The notes: generated by a model from the sequence alone, not told the origin. Shown: positions 47,947-58,692, numbered from the stretch's first letter. The stretch: DNA of 64,000 bases from Spizellomyces punctatus DAOM BR117 (GCF_000182565.1 NW_015971537.1:585961-649960), one strand, 5' to 3'. Translations and numbers: made by a program.

Positions 47947-49813
47947 ATGCCGCCAAAGAAAAAGCAAAAACTCGAAAAACTCGACAAACCCACCTTACAT
48001 ACCTGCAACAAAACTTCCTTTGCAAAAGCTTTCCTGCCAAACTACCACCAACGGCTTCTAGATTACATCGCCATCATCCATCAACTTGCCGACCACGCTT
48101 CCCACGCTCTCAAATTCTACATCCTATCTGCACCATCCTTCACCGTGAACGAGGAGACCATCGAAGCGATTCTCTATCTTCTCAACAAGGGGGAGGCTTG
48201 GCATCCAAGAAAGGAAGCAAAGAAGGCATGGCAGGATTGTTTGCTGCCATATGTTCAACAGTACTGCCAAATCGTCGGCTTCGTTCACCCAAATCTACGA
48301 GGCGAGCAGCAATCAGTCAATTACCTGACAGCGAGTATGATGATGAACCTAAAAGTCAACGTTCAAGAGCATTTCATGCAGATGCTCCTTCAGTATATCA
48401 ATCTGCAGCTCGATGTGAAGAGACAGAAGCAACTGCCACTGAAAAGCGATGCACAGAAAGCTTTCTTTACTCGACTATGCTATTTGAAGTCAGTTTTCCT
48501 TTTCGAAACCATGCCAGAATCGCTGGATGACTTGAGCATTCTTGAAAATGAGATTTTTAGAAGAGATCTGGACACTTAACCTGCCATTTCCTGATCAAGA
48601 CAAGCCACTTGCCTACCTCATTGCCATTGACGCGATGTCCTTCTTGCCTGCTTACTGTCGGTTGTCAAGCCTATATGAAAAGCATGGATTTCAACGGTTC
48701 AGTGCCATCCCACTTCGCTGCTCCCTCATCCAAAGCCATATTCGCATCGACACGGTCATTCTCTACGCCCACATCCTCTGCATCACCCGCCAAGGAGCAG
48801 AAGCTGTAGAGAAGGTCGATTTATGGTTGCGTGTCTGTAATCTGCGGAACAAGGCTTTTAGATCTCGCCGCGGTATGCAGTTTGAAGGCTCGATCACAAC
48901 GGATGGAACCTCAGTGTCTGTATACCTAAAGCACCCAGAAGCAGACAAGTATGGAAAGCGCGGAGCGAGAAAGTCAGCAAAGAGTTTAGAGGACGAAGTT
49001 AAAGTGCAATACATGGAGAAAAACTTACCTGCTTGTCGAGCAGCAGAGAATGTCGTTGTTATCGACCCAAACAAGCGCAATATTCTCTACTGCCAAGACA
49101 ACAGTGGTGTGACATTTCGCTACACCGCCAACCAGCGAGCCATGGAGACTGGAAGCCATCGATTTGCAAAAGAACGGCAGCAGATGAAGAAGGAAGCGGG
49201 AATTGACCTCATAGAATCATATATCCCTAGTCACAAGACAATGAACCTCATGGACTTCATGCGCTATCTCCTCGTTTGCCATCATGCAGATTCGGATTGT
49301 CGCAAGGAATTCTACTCCCACCCTGCCCACACGCGATGGAAATGGCACTCCTTCATCAATCAGCAGCAAAGTGAATCAAACCTCATATCCAACTTGTGCA
49401 ACAAATACGGTGAAAACTTTACCATTGTGATGGGTGATTGGAGCGATGCCGGTCGAACTGCAAGATTTCAGACCTCATCAAAGACAAAAGGTTGGCGCAC
49501 CCTCTTTAAGCGCAACAGGATCAACTGCTTCCTTCTTGACGAGTATAAAACCTCATCTGTCTGCCCTCACTGTTCCTCTGGCATTGAAAAAGGCTTCAAA
49601 ACACGACCTCATTCAAGACCTTGGCGCCGTCGCGAAGGCAAGATTGAAAAAGTCCATGGATTGCTGGGTTGTACCAACCCTAACTGTCAGCAAGCCTGGA
49701 CGATGCGCTACTGGAATCGAGATACACTGAGCACCTGCAACATGCTGATGATCGTGCAATCAATGTTGGATGGACATGGTAGATCAGAAGTGTTCAGCCT
49801 GTTCCAGCCGTAG
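47947..49813 (+). CDS. Fanzor RNA-guided nuclease (TnpB-like), one frameshift
   Basis: Two overlapping frames together encode about 621 aa: 47947-48579 (211 codons) and the rest to 49813, joined only by a one-base shift between 48536 and 48576. Residues 1-11 carry a nuclear localisation signal (MPPKKKQKLEK). RuvC-I Asp lies in VVVIDPNKRN (about D373). The canonical RuvC-II site reads MGDWSDA, without Glu. The alternative Glu lies in LLDEYKTSSVC (about E532), the rearranged site described for Fanzors. The zinc ribbon is CPHC plus CTNPNC. RuvC-III Asp lies in WNRDTLSTCN (about D592). The set of motifs matches characterised Spizellomyces Fanzor1 proteins: RNA-guided DNA cleavage using an omegaRNA from the element's 3' end. 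The frameshift probably sits in the T5 run at 48553-48557; it may be a real mutation, an assembly error or programmed shifting. Confidence 0.92.
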
Positions 49814-49900
49814 CGTAGCGTAGATTAGTTTTTCCGAACCGGTTGTCGCCGGTTTATTCCCTGGTGCGGGTGCTAGTGCCAATACCCATTGGCTCCGCAC
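49814..49900 (+). ncRNA. Candidate 3' end of the Fanzor omegaRNA scaffold
   Basis: Between the Fanzor stop codon and the right element end lies a perfect 6-bp hairpin (AACCGG, loop TTGTCG, CCGGTT; 49837-49854), preceded by 'cgtagcgtagcgtag' and followed by the right inverted repeat. In Fanzor and TnpB systems the omegaRNA covers the 3' part of the element and its guide is the flanking sequence just past the right end, here beginning 'tattttgagttaccc'. The scaffold probably extends upstream into the coding sequence. This is inference from position and structure. Confidence 0.5.
49871..49900 (-). repeat. Right terminal inverted repeat of the Fanzor element
   Basis: The reverse complement starts GTGCGGAGCCAATGGGTATT and matches the left end over 28 of 30 positions. 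It is followed by TA, the presumed target duplication. Confidence 0.92.
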
Positions 49901-50043
49901 TATTTTGAGTTACCCTTTTGGATTCACCGTACTTCATATGCTTTGGAGGCCAACTTTGGTGTCACGTGAATATACAAGCTCCGTATGTTGTTTGTTGCGA
50001 CAATTTGGTAGATTCATAACTCATCGTTAGATCGACACCAATA

Positions 50044-50748
50044 ATGGAACCTATAAACAGCGTGGAGTCAGTAGACGATCCCTACCTGTTATACCCCGAA
50101 CTTGCCATCGCCACACCTCCAACCTCACGCATTAGACGGCTTGTCGCTTACGACTGGGCAAACGGCTTTGTTAGCCCATTCAGAGAAACCCCAACCGACG
50201 TATGCACGTCATTGGCAGAATACCTCCGCCTTCACTCTCTAGTTTCTGCTAGAGATAGCTTGTTGGACTTGGGATGCGGGAATGGAGCTTTGCTTTTTGG
50301 TGTGGTGAAAGCTCTTGGCCCTGTGGCGACCTCTTGTTCCCTGGTGGGTCTGGATCTCGACCTAACGTTGGTTGAGGAAGCTGCCAAAACAGCGACAGGG
50401 GATGCGATTATACGCAATCAACGAGTTCAGTTGTTTGTGGGAGATATTGTGAGCCGCAATCCTGTTTCTCAGGTGCATCCACGTTTGAGATCAAACATCG
50501 ATGGCATCTCCATGGTGTCGACAACAACCACTGTTGATACCCTCCTAGATGATGCTTCAGTAATACTGCTATATCTATTACCAGAAGCAATAGGAAAGCT
50601 TTTGCCGAGTCTTCGTCATCAAATCCATCTTGGCAAGTTGGTTGTAAGCATTAAATGGCCATTAACATCTCCGGATTTGGATCTCTCCGAGTTCCTCTGC
50701 ACACATCAGGATGGATATCTGGTTTACAGACGTAGCATTAAGGCTTAA
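50044..50748 (+). CDS. SAM-dependent methyltransferase, class I
   Basis: A single exon encodes 234 aa. A Rossmann methyltransferase core is visible: motif I LLDLGCGNGALLFGVV, motif II acidic turn LVGLDLDLTLVEEA, motif III FVGDIV, and a later strand VILLYLLPEAIGKLLPSL. The first 80 residues are a helical cap. The build (LLYLLPE after motif III, small size) recalls lysine- or small-molecule methyltransferases, but I cannot name the substrate. It is convergent to ARP4, with 57 bp between stop codons. Confidence 0.8.
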   Translation: MEPINSVESVDDPYLLYPELAIATPPTSRIRRLVAYDWANGFVSPFRETPTDVCTSLAEYLRLHSLVSARDSLLDLGCGNGALLFGVVKALGPVATSCSLVGLDLDLTLVEEAAKTATGDAIIRNQRVQLFVGDIVSRNPVSQVHPRLRSNIDGISMVSTTTTVDTLLDDASVILLYLLPEAIGKLLPSLRHQIHLGKLVVSIKWPLTSPDLDLSEFLCTHQDGYLVYRRSIKA

Positions 50749-50805
50749 GCATTTACATCGCGTATGTACATCACAAGCAATCCAACACACGCATTCTCCG
50801 GGGTC

Positions 50806-52716
50806 TCAATGCAGACGGTTCTCGACATTCACCCCACACTCTGCATACTCCTGCTTCGAGATCCACAGTTGATGGAAGGTCCCTAACGAAGCAAGAATGG
50901 AGCCGCCAATCCACGGACTGAAGCGCCGTTCTGATGTTTGTCCAGCAGCCTGGATTTTCGTTTTAAACTATGTGGTGCAACAGTGATTAGTTTCGTCCGT
51001 TTGCTTATAGCAAAAAGAAAGGCCAACCTACCCCTGGTGCCGATGATAGGAGTTCGTAATGTACGCGATCTGCAAACCCGGGGAGGAGCGTATTTGCACC
51101 CGTCAGCACTACATTAGGATATAGCTGTGTTCGGAGATCTGGGTCGCAAGAATTTATGCTATTTTGAATTAGCTGGGTAACGCTCAACGGTTGCGGGATG
51201 GCTGTATCTGAGGGTTGTTTGGGGTCCTAGTAACAAATGGCAATACCACGTTAGACAGCTAGATATACTGGTTACGAAAAAATGCTTTGCAACTGACCTG
51301 CAACATGAACTTCGGAGTAAAAAGAGATTCTGTAATTTTGAAACGTTCTATTCCGAAAGAATTATTGTAGCCATCAGGGAATTCAAAGTTCTTCACCGGT
51401 CTCTGCGATAACGTCCTAAGAAGTATGAGTCAGATAACGTTTTTGGTACAGACAGATCAAACCCACAACATACTTTTCATCAAATTGGAACTCTGACACA
51501 TGACAAACAGTCTCCTTAAACTCGTCAATCGCTCGCTAAAAGGTGGATGAATAAAATCGTCCAGAATGACGATCAGCGACACGTAGGCAAGCATACCTCA
51601 ACAGCCAGATTATGGTAACTCGGTGCCGTATTTGGCCTGTCTCGTAGGTCATACCGCGCGGGTTGTCCTGCATCCACCGCAGACTTCTTTGAGACAAGAT
51701 ATTGAGGAGTTACAGTTATGCCCATTTCTTTGAGGTATAGCTGTGCTTGATTTGAAATGAAATTTCCGGCAAAAGGCTGTTTCTGGATTGCTACATTTAC
51801 CCCCCATCGGTTAGCCTGTGGTTGCGCACCCAACTCTCGGTATTCGTCTCACCTTTTTTTAGCACAAATCCATCAACCACTGGTACAGCACTCGTCATAG
51901 AGCCCCCAGAGTCTAACACAAGCGCAGTGGAGCGACCAGCTGCGAATCTGTAATTAAATCAGCTTCGCTGCAGAGAGCACGAAAATGCGAAGACCATCTT
52001 CACCTACGCCGAAAGGACAGCACTCCGTGCAAGATAGAAGCATGGAACGTCATACTTCTCAAATGCTAACTCAATTAGCTTTTCGCGTGATTCTCTAGGA
52101 TTCCATGACGGCTCGCTCAAGAGAAGGGGATGTTCGCTGGATTCAACTCGCAGACGTGAAAACGCATGATCCCAAAGCGTCTCATATACGTCCCAATCCT
52201 CCACTATGCACATTAATAAGTTGCGTTCAGAATTTGTGCCAAGAAGTAGAATTTAAAGGCTGGACTCTGAAGTACCGACCTACACCCTCTTTAAGCGGAT
52301 TCTTGAGTTCCATGTTTTCCCTCCAGCAATAGATCTCGGTTTCCCCAACGTATCGCTTCGGCTTCCTTCGCTTAGATACAGTCTTTCGGGTCTCCCCGTT
52401 TGCATCGGTCATTTCCACATCTCCATTTTCCCCTATAAGTCCACCGCTATCTTCCCCTGCTGGCTCATCTACATCCATGGCTTCTACTCCACCATCACCA
52501 GGAATTCCGACCCAAGAGGGGTAGACAGCCTTTGGAGTATCTTCGCCTGCATACCCAACTTTACTTGTTGACGAGCCAATATCAAATACGAGGGCTGAGA
52601 CTTCGTCTAATTGACATCACGCGCGCCAGAGGGCAACTGTTTAACGAAGTGCGCGCTTTCGCGTTTTCTCAACAACGTAAAACATACTGACCTCCACCAT
52701 ATGTTGCCGTTGTCAT
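50806..52716 (-). CDS. ARP4: Actin-related protein 4 (ARP4/BAF53)
   Basis: Nine exons (52716-52692, 52606-52280, 52203-52008, 51947-51853, 51790-51597, 51535-51474, 51415-51298, 51226-51032, 50967-50806) encode 457 aa. It begins [21 protein letters not shown], like BAF53. Actin-fold motifs follow: [17 protein letters not shown] (second phosphate loop), [12 protein letters not shown], and C-terminal [10 protein letters not shown]. An acidic and basic insert ([10 protein letters not shown] through KRRKPKR) lies at residues about 45-90. ARP4 is a nuclear subunit shared by NuA4, SWR1 and INO80 complexes. The divergent pairing with VMA12 (184 bp between starts) suggests a bidirectional promoter. 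Confidence 0.93.
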
Positions 52717-52900
52717 TTTCGCTCTAAGAACAAAACGTTGGCGAAGTCGAAGCGTGAAAGGCAGTCCCACGGACAGACCAAATGGCGGACCAAATGGATG
52801 GAGGACCTGGGACGTTGGACATTGTTGCCATAGGAATCTCACGTGTTAACCGCGATAGACCCCACGAGAAAGCGTTGACAGTTAACATCATGATAATCAA

Positions 52901-53792
52901 ATGGTGCGCCTAGTTGTCACCGAAAAAATACGATCGGCCATTGAGCTGGCCTTGTTGGAAGAAGCACTGGATACTTCGCTTGCAGAGAAGCTGAAGCCCT
53001 ATTCTCAGAGATCGCGTAGTGAAAACCGGCCAGATGCGGAAGATCCTGATACAATATCCCACGAGTTGCTTAACGAAGTCTCAAAAGCTCTGCTACACCA
53101 GAGAGCGGACGATGGTGCGCTAGTTCTCGTTAAGATACTTCCTCGATGGGCAAGCGGTGCTGATATTTGCTGATAGATAGACAGGACTTCTACTTTCACG
53201 AATTGGTAAAGGGAAGTGAAGTCTACATGGACAAACCTAAGCCGAGGGTCAAGGTATGAGATGCGTGGATTTATCCTCTTTCAGTTTGCGGATATCAGAT
53301 CTCTCATGAGTATTACTCGACAGAGTCCCGAGCTTATTCAGCTACTGGACGCCATTCGCGCAGATCTTGCCAACAAGGAGTATGCCGAGATGGTTCGCGG
53401 TGTGTCCTTAAACCGAGAAGTTCAACCTTTAGTGCCTATTGGCGGCGAGCTTCGGAATGCTTTCCGGCAGATTTCTTCCGTAATCAATGTGCTATTCTCC
53501 ATAGCGGCTACCTTTGCAGCCGTCTTCTGGGTGTCAGGAACCGTTACTAGAGACGTTGGCATGGTACGGCACTAAATTCATATATCACAAACGTTTTTCA
53601 TGCCCTAATGTCATTCTTTTGCTACAGAGAACGCTCATTGGTCTTTTCGGGGCACTGCTTGTGGCGATAGCCGAGGGATGGTTCTTTGCACGGGATTGGC
53701 TGTTTGACGAACCGCCCAATCCATCCGCCAAGCAGACCCGGCAGCTGAATCTGCCCATTCAGCTGAAAGAGCCCTCGTACCCCAATAGCTGA
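52901..53792 (+). CDS. VMA12: VMA12/TMEM199, V-ATPase assembly factor
   Basis: Four exons (52901-53114, 53177-53253, 53324-53563, 53628-53792) encode 231 aa. The N-terminal half is cytosolic and helical. The family motif reads FYFHELVKGSEVY followed by KPKPRVKSPEL and EYAEMVRGV. Two membrane helices (INVLFSIAATFAAVFWV and IGLFGALLVAIAEGWFFA) make a hairpin, and the tail is short. In yeast Vma12 with Vma22 assembles the V-ATPase Vo sector in the ER. Exon 1's end is inferred: the donor 'gtgcgc' is weak, but it gives the only continuous frame. Confidence 0.88.
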
Positions 53793-53931
53793 TAGGGACG
53801 CAGCCACTATTTGTATATATTCGAAGTTTGTCGCGCTCAAATGTCAGATTTAGCGACGAATGTGACTAGAGTGCAATTGAATACCTTTTAAATACAAATG
53901 TACATACAAATATCGATAATCTTCTGGAAGA

Positions 53932-55045
53932 TCATGACGGCAAGGGCACAGCCAAAGCGACTAAGGTTTGCCCATCATCTGCTTTTACCGGACCAGCAGA
54001 AAATTGTGGCATATATACGCGCCTAAAGCGTCCTGTGCGGTTGGGCGTACTACAGTGACGCACATATCCTGACATGAACAGGATCGAGCCTGCTCGCATA
54101 TTGATTGTGATAGCAGACGGGTTAGAGTGCGCCAGATATCGCGCTGCTTTCCCAGTATGCAGATAATTGTACGTTTGAAGGTCGTCCTCTTTCTGCTTGG
54201 CTGTATCGGAAGGCGGTACGACTGGGCAGTACGGCTCGACTTTCACGGTGCCATTATGCTAGTGAATGTCCTACATGAGACTTTTTCTCCTTCAAATATC
54301 CATTCAACTCACCTCCGAAACGTCATCTAACGCAATCCAGCATGCGATGGTTGGAACCGACCGACTTACATCTGACATAAACTGGGAATCCTGATATATT
54401 GAGGTGCCGAGCCAATGAGCCAGAAATGACATTTGTTTGAATATGAAGTTTTCCAACCTGATGCCATTGGAAGGCTGACTGAGGTCCAGCATGCGGAGGT
54501 TTAATAATGTACTGCTCATTAAACTGAGGGGTGACGAACATGTAGGATTAGTCATTGGACGAGGTGAAAGGTACTGTTTGCTGGGCACCTGCCAAGCACA
54601 AGTCTTGGGTGGGAGGTAGCAACAACCGTGCATACGGTGCCACCGAGCTTGAGATGATCGAAGCAGCAGGTCCGGAAGCTTCGGTTACCAGACTCCGTCT
54701 GCGCTGATATACGTCGTACATCGTCCGTGCAGCGTGCTCCAGATTATGTACCGGTTCCACCTTAAGGGATTCCGATATCAGAGTGACTCCTGCGGCCTAA
54801 TATCATTAGTCGCGCACATACAATGCATCCTAGATCCTCAACAACATCTTCCTCGAGATCATTAAAAAGGGCGTCACATTCTTTTTGAAGAGCTTTCAGA
54901 TGGTTGCTTGAAAGCGCTGAGGATGGGTGGTTGGTGGAGAAGGTTGGGTGTTCCTATCATCATCTCCACTGGACCTACCATCCAATACTATTAGGTATCC
55001 TGATTCATGAAAACGGGTTATTTCAGCTTCAGTCAAGAGAGCCAT
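53932..55045 (-). CDS. Phytanoyl-CoA dioxygenase (PhyH) family enzyme
   Basis: Exons: 55045-54979, 54916 to about 54575 (internal intron near 54800 not resolved), 54523-54458, 54390-54313, 54258-53932. It starts MALLTEAEITRFHESGYLIV, typical of PhyH proteins. Fe(II) ligands are the HxD in FQWHQDSQF, which is split by an intron, and the distal His in VRHCSTPNRTGRFRRVY, whose Arg would bind 2-oxoglutarate. IACWIALDD is the conserved strand. These enzymes hydroxylate diverse substrates; the substrate here is unknown. Near 54788-54812 the frame continues only if 25 bp (gtatgt to attag) or a longer 49-bp piece is removed. It is divergent to AUH. Confidence 0.85.
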
Positions 55046-55246
55046 GAGGGTGTCAGTGACATTATCGAAAATTCCATTTGCTTGCTTCCTGCATCGTTGG
55101 CGAAAGGTCCGCGCTTGTGGCCGAGGTGGCGCATGTGGCACAACGATCTTACCCAACCACCTTAAGTTCAAGTGTTGCTGGCCTGTGTTCAGCGTTTCCG
55201 ACCATCCTTCAGTCCATTTGCTGTCCGTAGAAAGAGAAGTCAAGAC

Positions 55247-56782
55247 ATGATTAAAGGGTTTGGAAGCTTAACTGGAGCAGCTCAACGTGTTGTGTCTGCT
55301 TCGTTGGTCAAACCGTGTTTGACCAACTCCTTTCGGCGTATGTTGAGCACGTCAGTACAAGAGTGCTTTATAGAGCGTTTAGATGGAAAGGATACAGGTT
55401 GGTCTCGCTTTCCCGTAATAGTGTTTATTTTGATTGTTCAAATATTATCTTCTTGATTTGAGGCATTTCTGTGCTGAATTTTAACCGTCCCGCCGCGAAA
55501 AACGCATTGGGCCGTGTGTTTATGAAGCAGTTTCAGGATGCTCTCGATGAGATGCGCTTTGATGAGTAAGTATCATTCAAAGGAAATATTATGGATGGTC
55601 ATTTAACGGCCCCAAATACGTCCTGGATATAGCCAAGTTCGGGTTGTGATAGTCCGAAGCTTGGTCAACAAGGTGTTTTGTGCCGGTGCGGACTTGAAAG
55701 TACGGTGATAGTAACTTAAGCTGTTGTTGAGGCCCTCCTCCGTATTTACTTCTTTCTGAACGTCGCAGGAGCGGGCTACCATGACACCTCCTGAGGTTGC
55801 AGGATTTGTGTACGGACTGAGAACTGCGTTTGGAAATCTTGAGGTGAAATGACATGTTCCCGCTAGTTTTTGAATTTGGCTGAGGCTTGGCATTGAATGC
55901 AAACTAGTCATTACCTGTCCCTACCATTGCAGCGATTGACGGAGCTGCTCTCGGTGGTGGGCTGGAGGTTGCTCTATCTACGGACATTCGGGTTGCAGGT
56001 ATCAATCAGTGCGAACCTCCCGGTGACTGCTACACCATAGCTCATATTTTTCTTTCAATCCAGGGGCTGGAGCCAAATTGGGGCTACCTGAAACAAGGCT
56101 TGCGATTATTCCAGGGTTGGTTCGTTTTATCCTGTGATTCGCTTTCTCGCTGATGGTGACAGGCTCAACTGGTGTTGCAGAGCTGGGGGCACTCAGCGGC
56201 TTCCCAGACTTATCGGCATCCCAAAGGCGAAGGAATTGATATTCACAGCTCGGACGCTGAACTCGGAAGAAGCGGAGAAAATTGGTAGGGAGACGTCCTC
56301 AGAAGTCAACTCAGAATGATTTGTCTTCTCACACGGTCTTTGCAGGGCTGGTAAACCATGCTACCGCCGGATCGGCGTACAACAAGGCTTTGGAGCTCGC
56401 TCGTCAGATCCTTGACAAAGGTGAGTTCGCAAGTGGTTCCCTTCGATGTCCTCAGCTGATGGCAACATAAACTGCTACACCTCGCGAAATAAATAAAGGT
56501 CCGGTGGCTATCAAAATGGCGAAGCTCGCGATTGACAAGGGTTCTCAAGTGGATATGTAAGGCTTGATCAAAAATTTCTTGGTGAATCACTCTAACGATC
56601 ATACAAGATCCTCCGGCCTAGCATTTGAGCAGACCTGTTATGCGCAAGTTATTCCCACAGAAGATCGTCTTGAAGGTACTATTCACCTGCAATGTTACAT
56701 AGTTTACGTTGTAGCTGATCGTCCCCGTCCAGGACTGGCTGCGTTCAGAGAAAAGCGGGATCCTATCTACAAAGGTCGATGA
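55247..56782 (+). CDS. AUH: AUH, 3-methylglutaconyl-CoA hydratase
   Basis: Eleven exons (55247-55397, 55463-55565, 55633-55699, 55769-55843, 55908-55998, 56064-56115, 56181-56284, 56346-56420, 56499-56556, 56608-56675, 56733-56782) encode 297 aa. The first 35 residues resemble a mitochondrial presequence. Crotonase motifs: [27 protein letters not shown] (oxyanion hole and first Glu), [18 protein letters not shown] (second Glu), and [18 protein letters not shown] near the end. The match to human AUH is nearly colinear. It hydrates 3-methylglutaconyl-CoA in leucine breakdown. The start shares about 200 bp with the divergent PhyH gene. Confidence 0.93.
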
Positions 56783-57415
56783 ATCTGGGCGCCAAGGCAC
56801 GGCAAGCGAGCAAGTCCACTATTCTAGAATCTCAATGGCTCTTATCGAATCCGAGAAGTGCATGATCGCTGATCGAAAGCGCTCAGAGTTGTAATATCCC
56901 AACCCATTGATCGGTCTTCACTTCAAACCACTCATTTCCGGGCCGATCATAACGATACTGGTCATGAGAGGCAATCTTTATATTGGCTACTGTTGCCGTA
57001 AAGCCCCCAAAATGGAACGTGAAAACTTTACATCCCTGAGCACTCTGAGTGCTGCACAAGGTTACTGACACCACAACCAGTTGATAAAGTATTGCGACAG
57101 TTTCCAAAATTGCCCACATCACGAAACTCTATTAATATCAACAGCGAAACTCGTCCTAGTGTGGGGAAACCAGGTATGTCCTATGGACAATTTTCATTTC
57201 TATATATGCATGACGGGACGAAGCCGATAATCGTCGATTTCAGTCATGTACGTGGTGCGGCCACTGATAGTCACTGCAAGAGATTCCACAACCAAGATTA
57301 ATCAAGACCAGGGTCGTCTCTGCCAACCAATATGTAGTCGCAACTTGCAATCTGTTCTTCTGGCAATTAAACGCCAAGAACACGTTGCGGTACGAACCCT
57401 TTCCAGTGAAATAGC
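56783..57415. other. Intergenic region between AUH and SERF
   Basis: About 630 bp between convergent genes. A minus-strand frame at 56883-57122 encodes 79 aa with an N-terminal hydrophobic stretch (AILETVAILYQLVVVSV) that resembles a signal sequence. I see no domain, splice support or promoter, so I leave it uncalled. Confidence 0.4.
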
Positions 57416-57728
57416 TCATTTCTTTCCGGCTGCTTCTGCTGCCATTTTTGCTGCTTTTGCTGCTTGCTTTTCTTGAAGCATTTTCTTGTCGCTACCAAGT
57501 AAACGGTCAGGAATAAGAAATGAAAGAAAAGTAAAGTTAGAAAGCTTACTGTTCTTTCCGCTGGGCATGCGTCATATCATCCTTTCGCACACCCTTCCCT
57601 GAATCCCCAGCCTTCTTTGCCGCCTTTGCGCGGGCAAGTTCTCGTTGGTTGCCACCTTTGTAAAGAACGGTCAGTGCACCAGTGCAGCATTCCGAGGTAG
57701 TTCCCAAGAAGAGAGACTCACGAGCCAT
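57416..57728 (-). CDS. SERF-family (4F5) small protein
   Basis: Three exons (57728-57722, 57655-57550, 57491-57416) encode 62 aa. The sequence starts MARGNQRELARAKAAKK, then DSGKGVRKDDMT, and ends in a Lys/Ala/Gln-rich helix. This is the SERF/MOAG-4 family pattern ([M]RGNQRELAR.K...KG.R.DD). These short, disordered proteins bind nucleic acids and modify amyloid formation. The first exon has only 7 coding bases (ATGGCTC), so the gene is easily missed. It is divergent to POLD4, with 238 bp between starts. Confidence 0.9.
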
Positions 57729-57966
57729 TCCACAGTAGTGAGGATGAGAAAACCTATGGCGAGGGTCGGGAAGCTTGGAGGAAACGCCGGGGACTGGCCG
57801 CGATGTACAAAAATGCTGAGATCGTCCGGTAATGGTTGGAGCAAATCTCACAGAAACGCCTAGAAACCCTAAATTTGCTTACCTAAGCAAATGCTCACAA
57901 TGGTTACTTCCCACGCTCCCATGCAAGTCTGGGATCGCATCTACTTTCCCACGTTTTGCAACTATC

Positions 57967-58692
57967 ATGCCGAGGTCGACTAAATCTACAGTACTCTTGG
58001 GGCATCAGCGCAAAAAGCCATGTCGCTCTCCGTCAAGCATATCGCGCTTGCCACAAGCCGATAAGAAAGGAACAGTGCCAACCAGGAAGACTGGGCATAT
58101 AAGCACAGTGAGAGCTGGGAGCCGCTCTGGTACATCTATAGGTGTGACTACCCCAGCAGATTATCGGACATTGGGTAGGACGACAGATGAAGAGGTAACG
58201 CGTTTAAATCTTGGGCTCATAGCGACGAAGTAGTGAAATCCTTTGGCGAACAGAAGAATTCTATCGCCAACATCTATGACGAAGAGTGCCGGAATGTTCA
58301 GCCTGATGCTCTCTCCCAGTCGCCAACTCGGAAGACGAGTTCATCAAGTATATGACAATTGTAAAATTGACCATCCGTGTTCCTTTACCCTAAACTTCAT
58401 TATGTGCCCGATATAACATTACAGACGGTTTGTTACCCGATTCGACGACTCTTTTGGAATGCTTCGACATGGACATCACTTATGGGCCAGCAAGTATCTC
58501 GTGTATGTACTGCCGCTTTTTACCCGCGGCTGAAGACTTACATGTATCCAGTGCGTTGGCATTTCGCGATTGGACCGGTGGCGTCGTGCAGAGAAATTCG
58601 GTTTGATGCCTCCAAGATTGATTTTCGAAATTCTGACGATGCATCATCATGATGTTGTATCAATGACATCCTTGTTCGAGAAACGAGTGTGA
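57967..58692 (+). CDS. POLD4: DNA polymerase delta subunit 4 (POLD4/Cdm1)
   Basis: Four exons (57967-58174, 58234-58347, 58425-58489, 58552-58692) encode 175 aa. The N-terminal 110 residues are basic and Ser-rich; the PIP-box-like start is not clear. The conserved C-terminus reads LLECFDMDITYGP-CVGISRLDRWRRA and FGLMPPRLIFEIL, matching the family pattern FDL..YGPC.GI.R..RW.RA...GL.PP. The last intron is GC-AG (donor gcaagt at 58490), which is needed to join YGP to CVGIS. The subunit stabilises Pol delta at replication forks. Confidence 0.88.

Larger units (their letters stand above)
47765..49900 (+). mobile_element. Complete Fanzor transposable element with TIRs
   Basis: A 2136-bp unit is bounded by 30-bp terminal inverted repeats (28 of 30 identical) starting GTGCGGAGCC at both ends. 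It is flanked on both sides by the dinucleotide TA (47763-47764 and 49901-49902), consistent with a TA target duplication. The left flank reads CATA immediately next to the end. The only coding sequence is a Fanzor nuclease; no transposase is present, so it would be mobilised in trans. It inserted in the intergenic space downstream of rlmN; the empty site would read 'gatttacaTAttttgag'. Confidence 0.9.

Noticed and set aside
47841-48530. 229-aa frame overlapping the Fanzor start
   Set aside because: It is a shadow in another frame of the Fanzor coding sequence; composition lacks any domain while the overlapping frame carries the NLS and family sequence.
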